From Diadophis punctatus similis (Eukaryota; Chordata; Lepidosauria; Squamata; Dipsadidae): a stretch of DNA of 64,000 nucleotides. A program made the position numbers and the translations under genes. Below the pieces are notes generated by a model, which was not told the origin of the DNA, did no database searches, and saw only the letters and a list, made by a program, of their open reading frames with translations. The stretch lies in NCBI GenBank assembly GCA_023053685.1, contig JALIGW010000003.1:44896496-44960495 (forward strand). The letters run 5' to 3'. Positions 1-29,124 of the stretch are shown piece after piece. Position 1 is the first letter of the stretch. Every line of letters starts with the position of its first letter.

Positions 1-15963
<15,963 letters not shown>

Positions 15964-18229
15964 CTATAGGATAATACAACAGAAAATAGTTTGAACACCA
16001 CTATATTCAAGCATGTGCACATCATTTCAGTACATGGAGTCTAACTCATTAGCTGATGAATTGCTTGGAGTGATTTCTAATTGGTGATACTTAGAAACAA
16101 AGCACACCCAACAGCAGTTAAGCATGGTTTATTGAATAAAGCACAACTGGCCAAATTTTGACAATATATAAGCTATAAACCAGGAGACTCTATAGACGCC
16201 AGTTTATTTGTTTAGAAAACCTACATGGCGGCTTATCTTTCCATAATCATCCTAAGTGGCTCACAAATAACATCTAACAAAAACAGAATAAATATGATCA
16301 ACTAAATCTAGAACAACATCTTATATCCTAATTTCAGTGCCACAGTTTACAGTTACCCTTGCATTTGCTAACCTCACTTCTATCCTAGTCCATTGCTGGG
16401 GTGAAAAGCTAGATCTTCATAGCCCTGCAGGATTTTCACGAAGTCACGGGAACCAAAATTATTGATATATATTCACACAAGAAATCTTGCAAGATTATCA
16501 ATATTATTTAAGTGATTAGCGATCCCCACAGTGACAAGATTCACATAATAGCCTACATCAAAGCCAAGCAAACCAAATTATGATTGTAACACAAGCTGGG
16601 ATCCAGGCAATAAACAGGTTTTATTTAATAATATATCAACTCACTTCCTTCAAAATCAGTCTCTCCTGACATTTTTGTAATATTCCTGAAGTTTTTGTAA
16701 TATTATTTGTAATATCACAATGTTCTTGGGGTTTAAGGCTGCAGATGCTTCAAAAGCATGCCAATTCTTTTTACAAATAAATGAGAATGACTAAACTATT
16801 GGAGCAGCCATAATATTCAAATGGGTATGGCTATCTTTTGGACATTAGAAATTGAGTTTCTTTACTACACTAAAGAACACAGCTAAATATTTTAACCTAA
16901 AAAATCATTAATACCAACCATGGCTAGATTAAAACATCTAATCTTCAAATCATGATTCTTGAGGCTAGTTTGTTTAAGATACATACCCATAGTTATAATG
17001 ATGCTACCTATTCTAGGCAACATAGAATGTTGCAGGTAACTTCAACTGGACGGTTTCCAAATACCTCCTTTCCTAACCAGACAGCAAATCAGACTTGCTG
17101 TGGCATATATATATATGCACTAAACCAGTTTGTCTAGGTTCCAACATCACAGCAACCTACATTTAATCTAAAGCATAAGCAAATGTTTTCAAGCTGCTTC
17201 CAATTGAGAAGCTGAAGAGCTTAAAGCTCACTAAGATGACTCCTTGTAACAAAAAGAAAACTTATTATTAAATGTGAGCAAAACCTTTTAATCAAAGCAA
17301 AACATGAAAATCAGGAATTATACTTTTTGACTAGAATCTAATCGAAGTTTGACTGTAATGTTTGAAGCACAATAAACACTATGAAATAAAATAACAGTGC
17401 CAAATAGCTATTGTCAGATAAGGCTCCTGTTAAAACAGAAATCTGCTAATGTAGATTGGCCTACAGTTTGGTTTTGCAAAAAAAAGCAAATCCTGGCTCC
17501 CAGGCTTATTATTTTGAAAGGTGTAATCGTTATTCGGGGACAATTTAATTTAAATAATAAATGAGCTTTTTAAAGCTGCCAAACCATTAGAAGTAGAAAC
17601 TAATTGCCAAGACAAATATGTGAATACAGACACATAGGTGTTTTTTTTTACATCAATAAATATTATATTGGGTTTTTTAAAAAAATCAGTTCATAACAAG
17701 CTACGGTGTTACTAGTAGAAAACAAACATTTTGGTCACTAACTTGTAACTTATGAACTTAATGTAACTGTCTTCCAAGGGAAAAAGGATTGCCAGAATGT
17801 CTATGGAATCCAAACTTTTCATTTTTGTAACCACATATAATCACAAGATAGTTTAGCTAGACTAAACATAAAATGTTCAGCATACACAGCACCCTGAAAG
17901 ACAAAGAAAGGATCAACTACCACTTTATTGTATCCAGGTACATACTGTTATAAAAAATGAGCTTTTTGGATATATTAGCAGATATTCTTTTTAGGAACAT
18001 TTTTATCCTGCTTACATTAGCAATAACACATACATTGCTTGTTTAGGCAGAAAATTACCATGGGACACTATCAGTAATACAGATTTCCCAGAAAATTTTG
18101 AACTGCGAAACTTTCTACTGCTTTAAATCAAGCGAGATCCAATCTCACATTACTGACTTCTATTTAATATTGTCATTTTAATTCCATTTAATAAACATAT
18201 AAAAAGTATCCTCCACTGATATTCTATAG
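15964..18229. other. BRPF3 intron 1, 3' part: nothing recognised
   Basis: About 2.2 kb of AT-rich intron. No coding frame, RNA gene or clear repeat family seen. Confidence 0.6.
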
Positions 18230-18690
18230 CAGTGATGGCGAACCTTTTTTTGTTCGCGTGCCAAAAGGGGGGCACGGGGGGGCGCATGCATGTCTACACT
18301 TATAATTCCATGCGCCCCCGCGCATGCACGTGTGACCCCCCAGCTCCCGGCACACAATGACACGCCCATTTTTCGTTCTCCCCAGGCTTCAGAGTCTTTC
18401 TAGGAGCCTGGGGAGGGTGAAAACGGCTTCCCCACCCCCTGGAGGCCCTCCGGAGACCCGAAATGGCCCATTTCCCATAAGGCTCTGGAGCTTGGGGAGA
18501 GCAAAAAATGGGTCTTCCCCAACCCCTCTGGAGGCTGAAAACAGGCTGTTTCCCGACTCCCAGTGGGCCCAGAAGGCCCGAAAATCAACTGGCCGGCACT
18601 GCGCATGTGAGCCGGACCTGAGCTCGCGTGCCCACCGATATGGCTCCGCATGCCACTTGTGGCACGCGTGCCATAGGTTCGCCATCACGG
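18230..18690. mobile_element. hAT-like MITE, GATGGCG family
   Basis: 461 bp from CAGTGATGGCGAACC to TTCGCCATCACGG. Flanks TTCTATAG and CTCTATAG match at 7 of 8. Interior similar to the copy at 12129 with an added GGCCCATTTCCCATAAGGC segment. Confidence 0.9.
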
Positions 18691-18929
18691 CTCTATAGCA
18701 TATAAATATTTTTCCTGTAGCTAAAAGTATTAGAATTGATTTGGAAATATCTAAATATGATGTGATTTCCACATTTCACCCCCTCCATCCACAAAAGGGG
18801 AAAGTCCATTTCCAAAAGATTATGTTGGAAATTAATGTTCTACTTTAGGATTCTACTACCTCAGCAGATGGCAGTACTGAGCTGAATTAGTTTTCTCTCA
18901 GAAGCTAAAGAGTGCTGGCCCTGGTTTTC

Positions 18930-18930
18930 C

Positions 18931-18963
<33 letters not shown>

Positions 18964-18965
18964 TT
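18930..18965. repeat. (TGTC)n microsatellite
   Basis: Eight or so TGTC units in a row. Confidence 0.95.
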
Positions 18966-19403
18966 CCATCCTATTTATATGACCATATCACAAACCATGA
19001 CTCTGCAATATACCAAAAAAAAAACCCATAAAAGGACATTAAAAATATTCCACAATGAAAACATTAATATTATTATTAAAAGGCTAGAGGAGAATGTTAA
19101 ATGTTACAAACAATGTAGCCGCATCATTAAATCACCAGTTAATAATGTATGAGAACCACAATGGAATTTAAGGTAGCTAAACTGGGGAACTGAGAAAAGA
19201 AGTTACTTTTATCCCATAGTCACAAAAACTGCCTGTATGTTGTTATCAAGGGCTAAATTCAATAAGAGAAAGTCGCCTTTTACAGCATTCCATCTTCTCT
19301 ATCTTCTCCCACGTGGTAAAAGTTATCTAAGGATATGGACTGAAATGTCAGACTATAACAGTGATGGCCAATCTTTTGGCCTCAGCATGTTAAAAATTCA
19401 TAA

Positions 19404-19545
19404 AATAACAAAATAACAGAGTTGGAAGGGACCTTGGACGTCTTCTAGTCCAACTTCTATACCATTCCAAACAAATGGCTGTTCAATCTCTTCTTAAAAG
19501 CCTTTGAGGCTCCCACCCTCACCGAACCAAAAAAAAGCATCAATT
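19404..19545 (-). mobile_element. CR1 LINE 3' fragment
   Basis: Reverse complement of the CR1 3' region (GACTAGAAGACGTCCAAGG, TCCCTTCCAACTCTGTTAT). Nested in the hAT-like element around it. Confidence 0.8.
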
Positions 19546-19552
19546 CTTTACA

Positions 19553-20017
19553 TACAGATATTCCTCGACTTAAGACCACAATTGAACCCAAAATGGCTAT
19601 TGCTAAGTGAGACAGTTGTTAAGTAATTTTGGCCCATTTTATGATCTTTTTTGCCACAGTTGTTAAGTGAATCACTGCAGAATCACTCAAGTTGTTAAGT
19701 TAGTAACAGTTAAGTGAATCTGGCTTCCCCTTTGACTTTATTTATTTATTTATTATTATTGGTTCTTCTATGCCGCCCTACTCCCGAGGGCTCTTCTGAC
19801 TTTGCTTGTCAGAAGATCACAAAAGGTGATCCCGGGATACTGCAATTGTCGGGATACTGCAATTGTCATAAATAGCCAAGCATCTGAATTTTGATCACTT
19901 GACCAAGAGGAGGCTGCAACAGTTCTGTGAAAAACGGTCATATGTCACTTTTTTAGTGCCGTCGTAAACTTTTGAATGGTCACTAAATGAACCGTTGTAA
20001 GTTGTGGACTACCTGTA
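19553..20017. repeat. CGACTTAC-family repeat, copy 4, interrupted
   Basis: Opposite internal orientation to copies 2 and 3. At about 19737-19800 it holds a TTTATTTATTTATT run followed by CTATGCCGCCCTACTCCCGA, which is foreign to the family. Confidence 0.75.
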
Positions 20018-20329
20018 TATATTTTTAAAAAATACAGTCCGATCATGTGATCTCCAGATCTGTGGCACAGCTCTTACCTTCAGGCAGTGTTCTCTGTCTA
20101 TTGGCAGGCCTACCCAAAGTATCTCCAGATTGCACAAGGCCTTTGTTCTTGAAGTAGCTTCACACCACATTCTTGTGCAGCTTCCGCAACCTCCAAAAAT
20201 GTTGTGAGAATAAAGTGCGCTTTCAGGAATAGTTGTTGGGAGTTGGTTAATGGTGGTGTGTCATCCAAAATGTCATGGCCTGTCACATGGGTGTTGTAGG
20301 TTCGCCATCATTGGACTACACTCAGCTTT

Positions 20330-21790
20330 CTCAATCTCTCTTTCATCAATGGCTGAACTTGGCTCCAGTAATCAAATAGAATAAATAAACAAGGGCTATC
20401 AGATCTGTGCTGCAAAAATCAGATAATCTGATCAGCAAGAAATAGTTTCACTTTCTTTACCTTTTTCTTTAGATGCTCTAATAATATTCAGATTTTTGAA
20501 GCCTAGATCTGATAGCCATATAATAAAGCGATTGTTTAAATAAAAATAGTAATATAGCAAAATATAAAATATAATGGAAAATGAAATAGCTGTAAAAGTG
20601 GTTAGCTTTAGCTATGTTTGTATGTATTTTATGTCTTTACATATTTTTTTTATTTTTTTCTTGTTTTGTATTCTGTATTTTTTTGTATGTTGTTATGTTG
20701 TTTTTAACCAGAAAATTTAATAAAGATTATTCTTTTTTTAAAAAAAATAAAGCTTTACTACTCCAGGCAACATGGAATAACTGTTTATATGGTGCACTAA
20801 GCACTTATGCAATATGTTTCTGATGTTACACAAAGTGACTTAGAATTGTGTACACCAGGCCAATGTCACTTGTTCAACAAATAATGCTTAAAATAAATGC
20901 AAATAATGCACTGTCCAAGCCATTTAGTTATTCTGCTCGGTTAAGTAAATTTTAACCAGGAGATTGGATTCTGCCTAACAAATTATTTATCATTTGGGGG
21001 TGCTCTTGGAGCTGATATTGTCATTTGGGTCAACGTAACCTTAAGCGTATGGGGCATCTTTTATCACTTATATGGATATTCCAATAAAAATCTGACGTGG
21101 ACAGAGATACTGTATTCAAAACAGAATGAAATTGTTAATAAGGATGGCCATTATGTTATCTAACTGCTTTGTGCTATTCAACAGCTTCCAGCTGTTTGCA
21201 GAACCAATTCAAACACTTGCGGGAAAACACTAGGAAGAAAATAACGATGATATAGCACTTCATATTACTCTGACTACAATACTAAAGAATGACCTAAAAT
21301 CTGTTCAATAAATAGTAAGGGGGCAGATAAATTCATAAATATCAAATTAAAAGATATTTATAGTACATTCTTTATACTCCACACTCAGATCTCTGGGGTA
21401 TAGTCCGCCTATATTACTGAACAAAAAATAATTCTAAGGAATCAAAGAATAGTGTTGCTGAGAATTCAATGATTGAATTACTTCATCAAATAAGCAAACA
21501 TGAAACAGGAGATTAGTAAGGGAGGCCAAAGCACTTTTCTTTCTTTTTCTTCTTCCAATCTAAGCTGGTAATTAGGAAACTTCCAGAAAAAGTGGGGTGG
21601 GAGGCTCCAAGCAAGATGGAAAGAGAGGGAAGCATAGTTGTAAGGTGCGTACAATATTTGTCTTCTGAATTCAACTGTACACAAACTATAATTGGTTTGT
21701 GCTAGTTTGCAGATGAGGGGAAACTGGGAATGATAGTTAATACTTTAGTGAAACAAGATCCAAACGTTATAGATAGATTTGAGCCAAAAT
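20330..21790. other. BRPF3 intron 1: nothing firm
   Basis: AT-rich. At about 20600-20760 a T-rich stretch ends AATTTAATAAAGATTATTC plus A-runs, which looks like a retroposed 3' end (possibly L1-like), but the source is not identified. Confidence 0.45.
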
Positions 21791-22030
21791 GAATACTACA
21801 GAATGCAATAGGGTGGACCAGGGTGGCCTTATTGATCATATATTAAACATGTACCAGGAGTATGAGGCAGCTGCTAAAAAGCAAATATTATCTTGGCATT
21901 CATTAACAGCAGTGCAAATCCAAATCATTGTCCTTCAAAAGCAACTGTGACAAATTGGAACGAGTTCAGAGGAAGGGCTATCAAGATGGTGGAAGGTGTA
22001 GAAAACAAACTCTATGAGGAACACTTAAAG

Positions 22031-22392
22031 CAGTGGTTCCCAACCTGTGGTACGTGTACCACTAGTGGTACGCGAGGGCCTTCTAAGTGGTACGCGAACA
22101 CTTTCGGGGTCATGAACAATTTTTAGTTAGTTATTTTTTACTTCACAAAAATGTTTACTGCCTAACACAAGATAATCTGGCAACGATTTGCAACTGTTGC
22201 CACACGCCACCCACCTGGTCCCAGCGGCCCGAGAATCCAGTTGCTGGATGTGCGGGGCCAAAAAAGGAACGGTACAATTATGGAAATAAAGTGATATCTG
22301 ATCGAATTTAGTTTCTCTGGAACCAGGTGGTACGCGGCGACTGTACGGGACCTCCAAGTGGTACTCGATCACAAAAAGGTTGGGAACCACTG
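22031..22392. mobile_element. hAT-like MITE with exact 8-bp TSD acttaaag
   Basis: 362 bp from CAGTGGTTCCCAACCTGTGG to AAAAGGTTGGGAACCACTG. ACTTAAAG occurs at 22023-22030 and 22393-22400. Interior repeats GTGGTACGCG words. Different interior from the copy at 11376. Confidence 0.93.
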
Positions 22393-22740
22393 ACTTAAAG
22401 GATCTGGGTATGCTTAGCCTACATAAAAGACTGAGAGGAGATATGATAGCAGTCTGTTATGTTTCATTTGAAGGCTACCCAAATCCAGAATTACTCTGGA
22501 TATTTTACCATTTAAAAGCAGAAAAACCATAGAGGAAGAATCTGAAACATCCAACTAACCACATTTCACGTTAAAAAAATCAGAACCCCAAAGAGACAGG
22601 CACCATAGCTAACCTATCACAGAACTTGGGAGAACCACCCAATGATTTTAAGGACTTCCAGAATATCATTAGGATTGGATCCCATTCCAGAGGGCTACGA
22701 CAGAACTTTCACACAAAGAGGGAGTGGAATTATTTTTAAG

Positions 22741-22989
22741 AGCCGTGGCGGTGCAGTGGTTGGAATACAGTACTGCAGGCTACTTCTGCTGACTGCCAGT
22801 TTCCAGCAGTTTGGCAGTTCGATTCTCACCAGCTCAAGGTTGACTCAAGTCTTTCATCCTTCTGAGGTGGGTAAAATGAGGACCCAGATTGTTGGGGGCA
22901 ATATGCTGACTCTGTAAACCGCTTAGAGAGGGCAGTAAAACACTGTGAAGCAGTATATAAGTCTAAGTGCTATTGCTATTCTATTATTG
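22741..22989 (+). mobile_element. Sauria-type tRNA-derived SINE
   Basis: AGCCGTGGCGGTGCAGTGGT head, GGTTGACTCAAG, GGTAAAATGAGGACCCAGAT, then TAAACCGCTTAGAGAGG and GTATATAAGTCTAAGTGC with a (TATTGC)n tail. Inserted in CR1. Confidence 0.9.
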
Positions 22990-23249
22990 CTCCAGAGGGC
23001 AGGACCAGAAGAATGGGTTAAAACTATAAGGAAAAGCTTTCAGGCTACACATTAGGATAAATCTCTCAGTAACATGAGCTGACTGCTACTGGAACAGACT
23101 GCCACATGAAGTGGTGAGTTCTCTTTTGCTGCAATTCTTCAGAGATTGGATATTCATCTGTCAGAGGTGCTGTAAGGGATCCTGAACAGAACAGAGGGTA
23201 GGACTACATAACCTCTAAGGATCCCTCAAACCCTATAATTCTCTGCACA

Positions 23250-24440
23250 TGCTAAAATATTGGTTGGTGCTTTTGCTAGATGTATTCATGTTATATAGAA
23301 TTGATTTTAGATTTAAAAGCACAATGATGATGCTCCAAAAACTGCAAAATACAGAGTTGGGTAATATCCTTACTAAAAACAATTACCGTAACATATCACA
23401 AAATAATGCGCACGTTTTCTAATACTTGAACATTCTGAGAGAAAACAGCCAAAGTACATAAATTAGAACACAAGGCCTGAATTTAAACAGTGATGGGTTA
23501 CACATGCCAGTGTGGAATTTGTAGCTATTGTGCAAAGCCAAATGAACTATGATTTATTAAGCCAAGTATAGATGATAAATCACAGCTGACTACAGCTCAT
23601 TCGGAAAATGAAGACTGCAGTAGTATAAATTTGTGAATGCCAGCAATTGTAAGTATCAGGTTCAATACAAGATTCTGAAAGATGAAGAAATGCCTGGCCC
23701 TGTGTGTAGGGGGGAAGCAAAACTCCCAGCCATTAGTCAAGCAGTTTAGTTATTGAAGGTTAAATGTAATATTTCATTGCTTAAAAGCAACATTTATAAG
23801 AAACCAATATTCTGCTTTACTGAAGGAAGGACTATAAAGCTTCAAAGATTCCAAAGCAATCTTTCCATTTTCCATTTCTCCCTTCATTCCTACCACGACA
23901 GCAGAATATTTTATAGAGGGAATGTAAGAACTGTCCAAGATTTGATGCACAAAAGTCCATCAAATAGCTGTATGAATTCATATGTACCCAATGAGATGCA
24001 TTAAATTGATTCCATGATTTAATTAGGTAGTGTGATCAAATTGAAGCTTCATAGAGTTCCAATGTGCTTCTTACAGGGCTATATTGCATGGCTTGATGAT
24101 ATGAGCTCTGATCCATGAAAGCTAATGTGAAAATGAATTTGTTACTGTTTATGGTGTCACAAGATTTTTGTTTATACAGAAGATACAGCAAAGGAATGTA
24201 TCCTTTAAAGTTTCTGTTAAAGAAGGAAAAAGGGAAATGGAAAGCAAATGCGAGTAAGAAAAGTGAAAGCATATGCAAAGAAGTGGAGGAAGGGAAAGGC
24301 ATAAGGTAAGAGCAGCATTACCTACCCGTATCAGGTGATTTCCAGAAACTCTGAGAATTATAGTACTAAGTGGCATCAGATTGTGAATGGCTGACTGAAA
24401 ACATTTTTTTGTTCAGGAAATTTCTTTATTCATTCAAGTA
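23250..24440. other. BRPF3 intron 1: nothing recognised
   Basis: Unique-looking AT-rich DNA. No gene, RNA or nameable repeat. Confidence 0.55.
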
Positions 24441-24443
24441 AAT

Positions 24444-24699
24444 GAGCCGAGGTGGCGCAGCGGTTAGAGGCAGTACTGCAGGCCACTTTAGCTGACTGAT
24501 CCGCAGGTCAGCGGTTCAAATCTCACCGGCTCAAGGTTGACTCAGCCTTCCATCCTTCCGAGGTAGGTAAAATGAGGACCCAGATTGTTGGGGGCAATAT
24601 AAATATACATTGCTTACTGGTGTAAACCGCTTAGAGAGTGCTTGCACTGTGAGGCGGTATATAAATCTCACAAATAAAATAAAAATAAATAAATAAAGG
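24444..24699 (+). mobile_element. Sauria-type tRNA-derived SINE
   Basis: Head GAGCCGAGGTGGCGCAGCGG with tRNA-like A box, B-box-like GGTTCAAATCTC, body GGTAAAATGAGGACCCAGAT, tail GCGGTATATAAATCTCACA followed by AAATAAA units. Confidence 0.92.
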
Positions 24700-24987
24700 T
24701 TTACAAAATAGTTACTAACCATTTATTTTTCCAAAACTACTTCATCAGGGGAAAAAGTTAAAAGTCCCATAAAAAGGAGAACAAAAATCATGTATCAATC
24801 CATGTCTTTAGAAAGCATTCATAATCTAGTCGTACACATGGACTTCATAATATACAGAAGTTTTATTAACTTGAACCAAGGAACTCCCATAATTTGCTGG
24901 GAACAAACAACTAATTGTCTTTTCTCTCTTTTATAATTCTGGAAATATAAAATTAGAAGTTAATAGCAATATTAACTTCTTGTATCA

Positions 24988-25038
24988 GTGAACTGATACA
25001 TTAGAAAAATGTGGGGGTTTTCTAATGTATCAGTTCAC
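24988..25038. repeat. Perfect 21-bp inverted repeat
   Basis: GTGAACTGATACATTAGAAA(A) at 24988-25008 and its exact reverse complement at 25018-25038, separated by 9 nt (ATGTGGGGG). A shorter palindrome, TGTATCAGTGAACTGATACA, overlaps its left arm. It abuts the 5' end of the CR1 fragment. Confidence 0.9.
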
Positions 25039-26075
25039 CACCAAATGGATTCACAACTGGCTGACCAACTACACTTAACATGTAGTCCTCAATGGAACTA
25101 CATCTACATGCAGTGGGTACCTCACATTTCTGTCTTAGGCCCAGTATTCTTCAATTTTTTCATAAATGATTTAGATGAGAGGATAGAAGGGGAACTCATC
25201 AAATTTGCAGACAACACCAAGCTGGGGGGAAGGGGAGTAGCCAACATTTTAGAAGATAAGACAGTGCATCAGCACTTTAACACTGGGCCCTATCCAACAA
25301 AATGCAATTCAGTGCTGAGAAAAGTAAAGTTTTACACTTAGTGAAGAAAAACCAAATGCACAGCTATAGAATAGGTGGTCGGTGGCTCAACAGCAGTAAT
25401 AGTGAGAGGAATCTAGGATCCTAGTGGACAACACTTAAAATATGAGTGTCCTGCAGCTGCCAAAAAACCAATGCAGTCCTAGGTTGCATCAAGAGGGATA
25501 ATATCAAGATCCCATGAAGTGTTAGTACTGCTTTATACTACTTTGGCAAGATCACACCTGGAATGTTGCATCTAGTTTTGACCACCATGGTAGAAAAAGT
25601 ATGTTGAGGCTCCAGAAAGGATGCAGAGAAGGACAACAAAGATGATTGGAAGCTGGAGGCTAAAACATATGATGAATGATTACAGGAACTGGGTGTTTCT
25701 ACCGGTAGTTTAACAAAGAAAAGGACTAGGGGTGACATGATAGCAGTCTTCCAATATTTGAGAGGATGTCACAGAGAACAAGGGGTCAACCTATTCTTCA
25801 AAGCACCTGAGGACAGGGCAAGAAATAAACAGATGGAAACTTATCAAAGAGAGATCCAACCTAGAACTAAGAAGAAATTCCCTGATAGCAAGAAAAATTA
25901 ACCAGTGGAATGGCTTGCCTCCAGAAGTTGTGGGTGGTCTGTCACTGGAAGTTTTTAAGAAGAGACTGAGTAGCCATTTGTCTGGAATGATATAGGATTT
26001 CCTGCCTGAGCAGCGGTTGGATTAGAAGACCTCCAAGGTCCCTTCCTACTCTGTGTAGCCTTCTGTACTGCTGTT
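25036..26075 (+). mobile_element. CR1 LINE, 5'-truncated, with reverse transcriptase C-terminal remnant
   Basis: A readable piece FINDLDERIEGELIKFADNT (about 25150-25220) is the RT region after the thumb-proximal turn of CR1. Downstream are TAGGTTGCATCAAGAGGG-like text, CACTGGAAGTTTTTAAGAAG and GAAGACCTCCAAGGTCCCTT, the CR1 3' UTR. Many stops and shifts; dead copy. Confidence 0.88.
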
Positions 26076-28602
26076 GCACTGCTTTTTACAGTTAGCAGAA
26101 TAAAGTTTTTCCATTGCTGATGGACAAAATAATGCTAAATTAAAATGATACGTACGGTAGTACTTTATTCAGTGTATAATTTTAATTCAACACTATGTTT
26201 TCCATCAGCAATGTCCTTCATATCCAAGATCATCCTCACAAGTAAGTCCCACTTAGAGACAAGATTCTGGAATTCAAAATGTATTGCCTGTAAATTCTGC
26301 CTGTTTTATTGCTTCCTGTAGTAGACCCTAGCTGAGGAATTCAGGATGAAAGCAAAGACAGCTGCCCCCTGAATAGCCTCTTTTGACTGCCTATTTTTGT
26401 GAAAGGGGGAGTGATTCTCCATGGCTCCAATCATCAGAATGTATTTTTGTGTACTCAGTTGGTCAAACTAAACATAATATTAAATATATACTTTCTTTGA
26501 TTTCTACAACTACAGCTACAGTAGGACCCTAAATACGGCCATGCAAATAGGAGGGAAGAGTTTCCTTTCCAAAGAAACCACTGGTCCTGGAAATAGTTTG
26601 CACAGATAACAATTGACATTTCTGTGCCAGTATGCATGGGATTTTTAACAATTTCATAACATGAGGAAAACTTTTAAACTCCCATTATCTGTTTACCAAA
26701 CCCCATAGCAGAAGAGAATATCTGTAGCTCATCAGAGACTCCACATTGTTCAAGTAAACTACAATAGCTATTAATTACTTTAAAATCTAACATTGAATCT
26801 AATCATGCATTTCAGATCTTAGAAACTTGAATCTTCTAGTTCAGTGTTTCTCAATGTTGGCAACTTTAAACTGTATGGACTTCAACTCCCAGAATTCCAC
26901 AGCCAGGTACATAAAATATGGTTAAAAACAAGGCTCAGGACTATTTGTGTGTATGCAACTTTAGATTTATCCCTACGGTGAATTCTGAAATCTGGTTTAT
27001 TTTTTTTTATTCTTCTACACTTTGGATGTAACTGCTCATAAACCACATTAAAGATGATTTATATAAGGCCTTGCAGTTAAGTGAAGGTTCAAAGAAGGTA
27101 AGGTGCCGGTGTATTTTGCCTCTTTGGGGGCCAGTGAGCCTAATACCATGCCTAAAATCTATATAACATTTTCTCCTCAAACAGTACAGATCTAATGGAG
27201 TTATAGAGGTTTATAGAGTTATACTCCTTCTCTGTCACCTCATATTGTATTGTTTCTCTCATTTAAATATTCCCAGATATGGAGAGAAATTGGTTAGGGA
27301 AAACTTCATCTATTTAATTTTATAAATATTACAGTTTAAGGGCTAGTAAAAGCATGTCCAAGCTTAATAACAATAACATGAAAAGAAAAAGTACGGTAAG
27401 GATATACAAATACTAAATACATTAATAAACAGATGCTTTAAGTTGCAATCATATTTGATTTAGTTGAATATTATAATATTTTCCATTTAATAAGCAATCC
27501 ACTAAATGAAAAACTAGCTTTCAAGCAATTTTATCAGCCTCCTAGCTACCCTTCCAGATTTTAATTAAGATATGATAATATTTGCTAATGCCAATTTACC
27601 TAGGTCCTAGGACTACTGAAACAGTTTTCAAACACATCACACTCCCCTTCCTTTGTATTGCACAGCTCATTCATCAATGGGTAAAAGTTGACATATTGCC
27701 ACCAAAAAAATAATAATAATCCCACCTTTGGGATTTCTGGAAAGCAGAATTTGAAACAAACACTTTTCAGTTTTAGATACTGCAAATCTGGTGGGTTTAA
27801 CTGGCATACTAAACCTCTAAGTTTTATAACTCAGGCCCAAAAGTTAGACATGGGGGTTAAGACAACAGCATGTACATCCTTGTTAAAGCTATAAGACTGG
27901 AGTTGGGCTTTACTAGCAACAAGGAAACAAGCAGCTAAGGGAGGAAACAGATGCTTGGATCTAGACACCATGATATAGAAAATCTGCCATTCCTGGTGTT
28001 TACAGTTACTAAAGCATTGGGACATGTAATATATGGGACCAACAAAGGAAGGGGGAAGAAGTGGAGAATTGTTTTGAACTAATTGGTCAAATATGTACTG
28101 ATGACAGGATTCATATTTCCCAATACATTGATTTGTATAATGCAGTTGACTATAGTCATGCCTGCTTTAGCCACTATAATACCTGTTTGTGCAACAGATT
28201 TAAGTAAAAACTAAAGAAAACATTATTGGATTTGGAATGAAGTATCAATGCAGCCAATGAATCAGACATTAAGGCTATACTTTCACAGCAGGACTTTTCT
28301 GCACCAGACAAAACCAATCAAAGCATTGCATGCAGAGACTTACGAAAAGAATTATGCTTATGTACTGTGTTCCACTTTGTTTTTAAAATGCCCTATATCC
28401 CAGAAGAAATCAATTGAGCACTGATAAATATACTTGAGTGGCAGGCATTTCTCACCTCAAAATGAATACACTACTTCAAAGAGGGGGGACATTTTTGTTT
28501 TCATATCTGAGGAACATTATACTGTTGTCATATTTCATTAACTGGATGATTATAAGCTTGAGATCCTGTAATGGTGCATTCTTCCAGTGGGTTGGTCTAG
28601 AT
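26076..28602. other. BRPF3 intron 1: a small hAT fragment, otherwise nothing recognised
   Basis: At 26842-26910 a truncated MITE half, CAGTGTTTCTCAATGTTGGC to TGGACTTCAACTCCCAGAA. The rest is AT-rich with no gene seen. Confidence 0.55.
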
Positions 28603-29039
28603 CCGTGATGGCGAACCTGTGGCACGCGTGCCACAGGTGGCACGCGGAGCCATAGCAGAGGGCACGCGAGCGTTGCCCACCGGCAAACCGGAAGTGCGGA
28701 AAAACGCACTTTTGGTTTGCCGGTGAGCTGTTTTTTGCACTCCGGAGGGTTCAGGGAAGCTTCCTGAAGCCCCGGAATGCAAAAAACGACGAAACGGACA
28801 AACCGGAAGTGCGTTTTCCGAACTTCCAGTTTGCCCGTTTCGTCGTTTTTTACCGTCCCAGGCTCCGGTAAGGCGTTTGCGAGGGGGTGGGGGTGTGTGC
28901 ACATGCGCAGGGGGCTGCGTGTGGGGGGGGGTTGTGCGCATGCGTTGGGGGAGGGAATGGGTGTGGGCACGCGTGCGCGCGCTAGCATGCGCACCCCCCC
29001 CTTTTTGGCAAGCGAACCAAAAAAGGTTCGCCATCACTG
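28603..29039. mobile_element. hAT-like MITE, GATGGCG family, 8-bp TSD gtctagat
   Basis: 437 bp from CCGTGATGGCGAACCTGTGG to AAAAAAGGTTCGCCATCACT G. Exact GTCTAGAT at 28595-28602 and 29040-29047. The interior contains an inverted AAACCGGAAGTGCG/CGCACTTTTGGTTTG pair. Confidence 0.93.
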
Positions 29040-29124
29040 GTCTAGATGATCTCTAAAGTATATCCCAAACCTTTTTCTACAATTCTACAGAAAAGATTGA
29101 AAGTAAGCCTAAACTGACATTTAC

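Larger units (their letters stand above)
19359..20313. mobile_element. GATGGCG-family hAT-like element carrying two nested insertions
   Basis: Left end CAGTGATGGCCAATCTTTT, right end GTAGGTTCGCCATCATTG; flanks GACTATAA and GACTACAC match at 6 of 8. Inside are a minus-strand CR1 3' fragment (about 19404-19540, AGAGTTGGAAGGGACCTTGG) and a CGACTTAC-family repeat (19553-20017). Confidence 0.7.
21800..23240 (+). mobile_element. CR1-like LINE remnant, split by a MITE and a SINE
   Basis: Segments before 22030 (CAGAGGAAGGGCTATCAAGA, GGTGTAGAAAACAAACTCT), between 22401 and 22740 (AAAAGACTGAGAGGAGATAT) and after 22989 (CATTAGGATAAATCTCTCAG; CTGCAATTCTTCAGAGATTG) read as one degenerate CR1 3' region. 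Confidence 0.7.

Noticed and set aside
24444..24540. tRNA-like sequence with A and B boxes
   Set aside because: Head of a SINE; no complete cloverleaf and the body and tail are those of the repeat family. Same for 57316.
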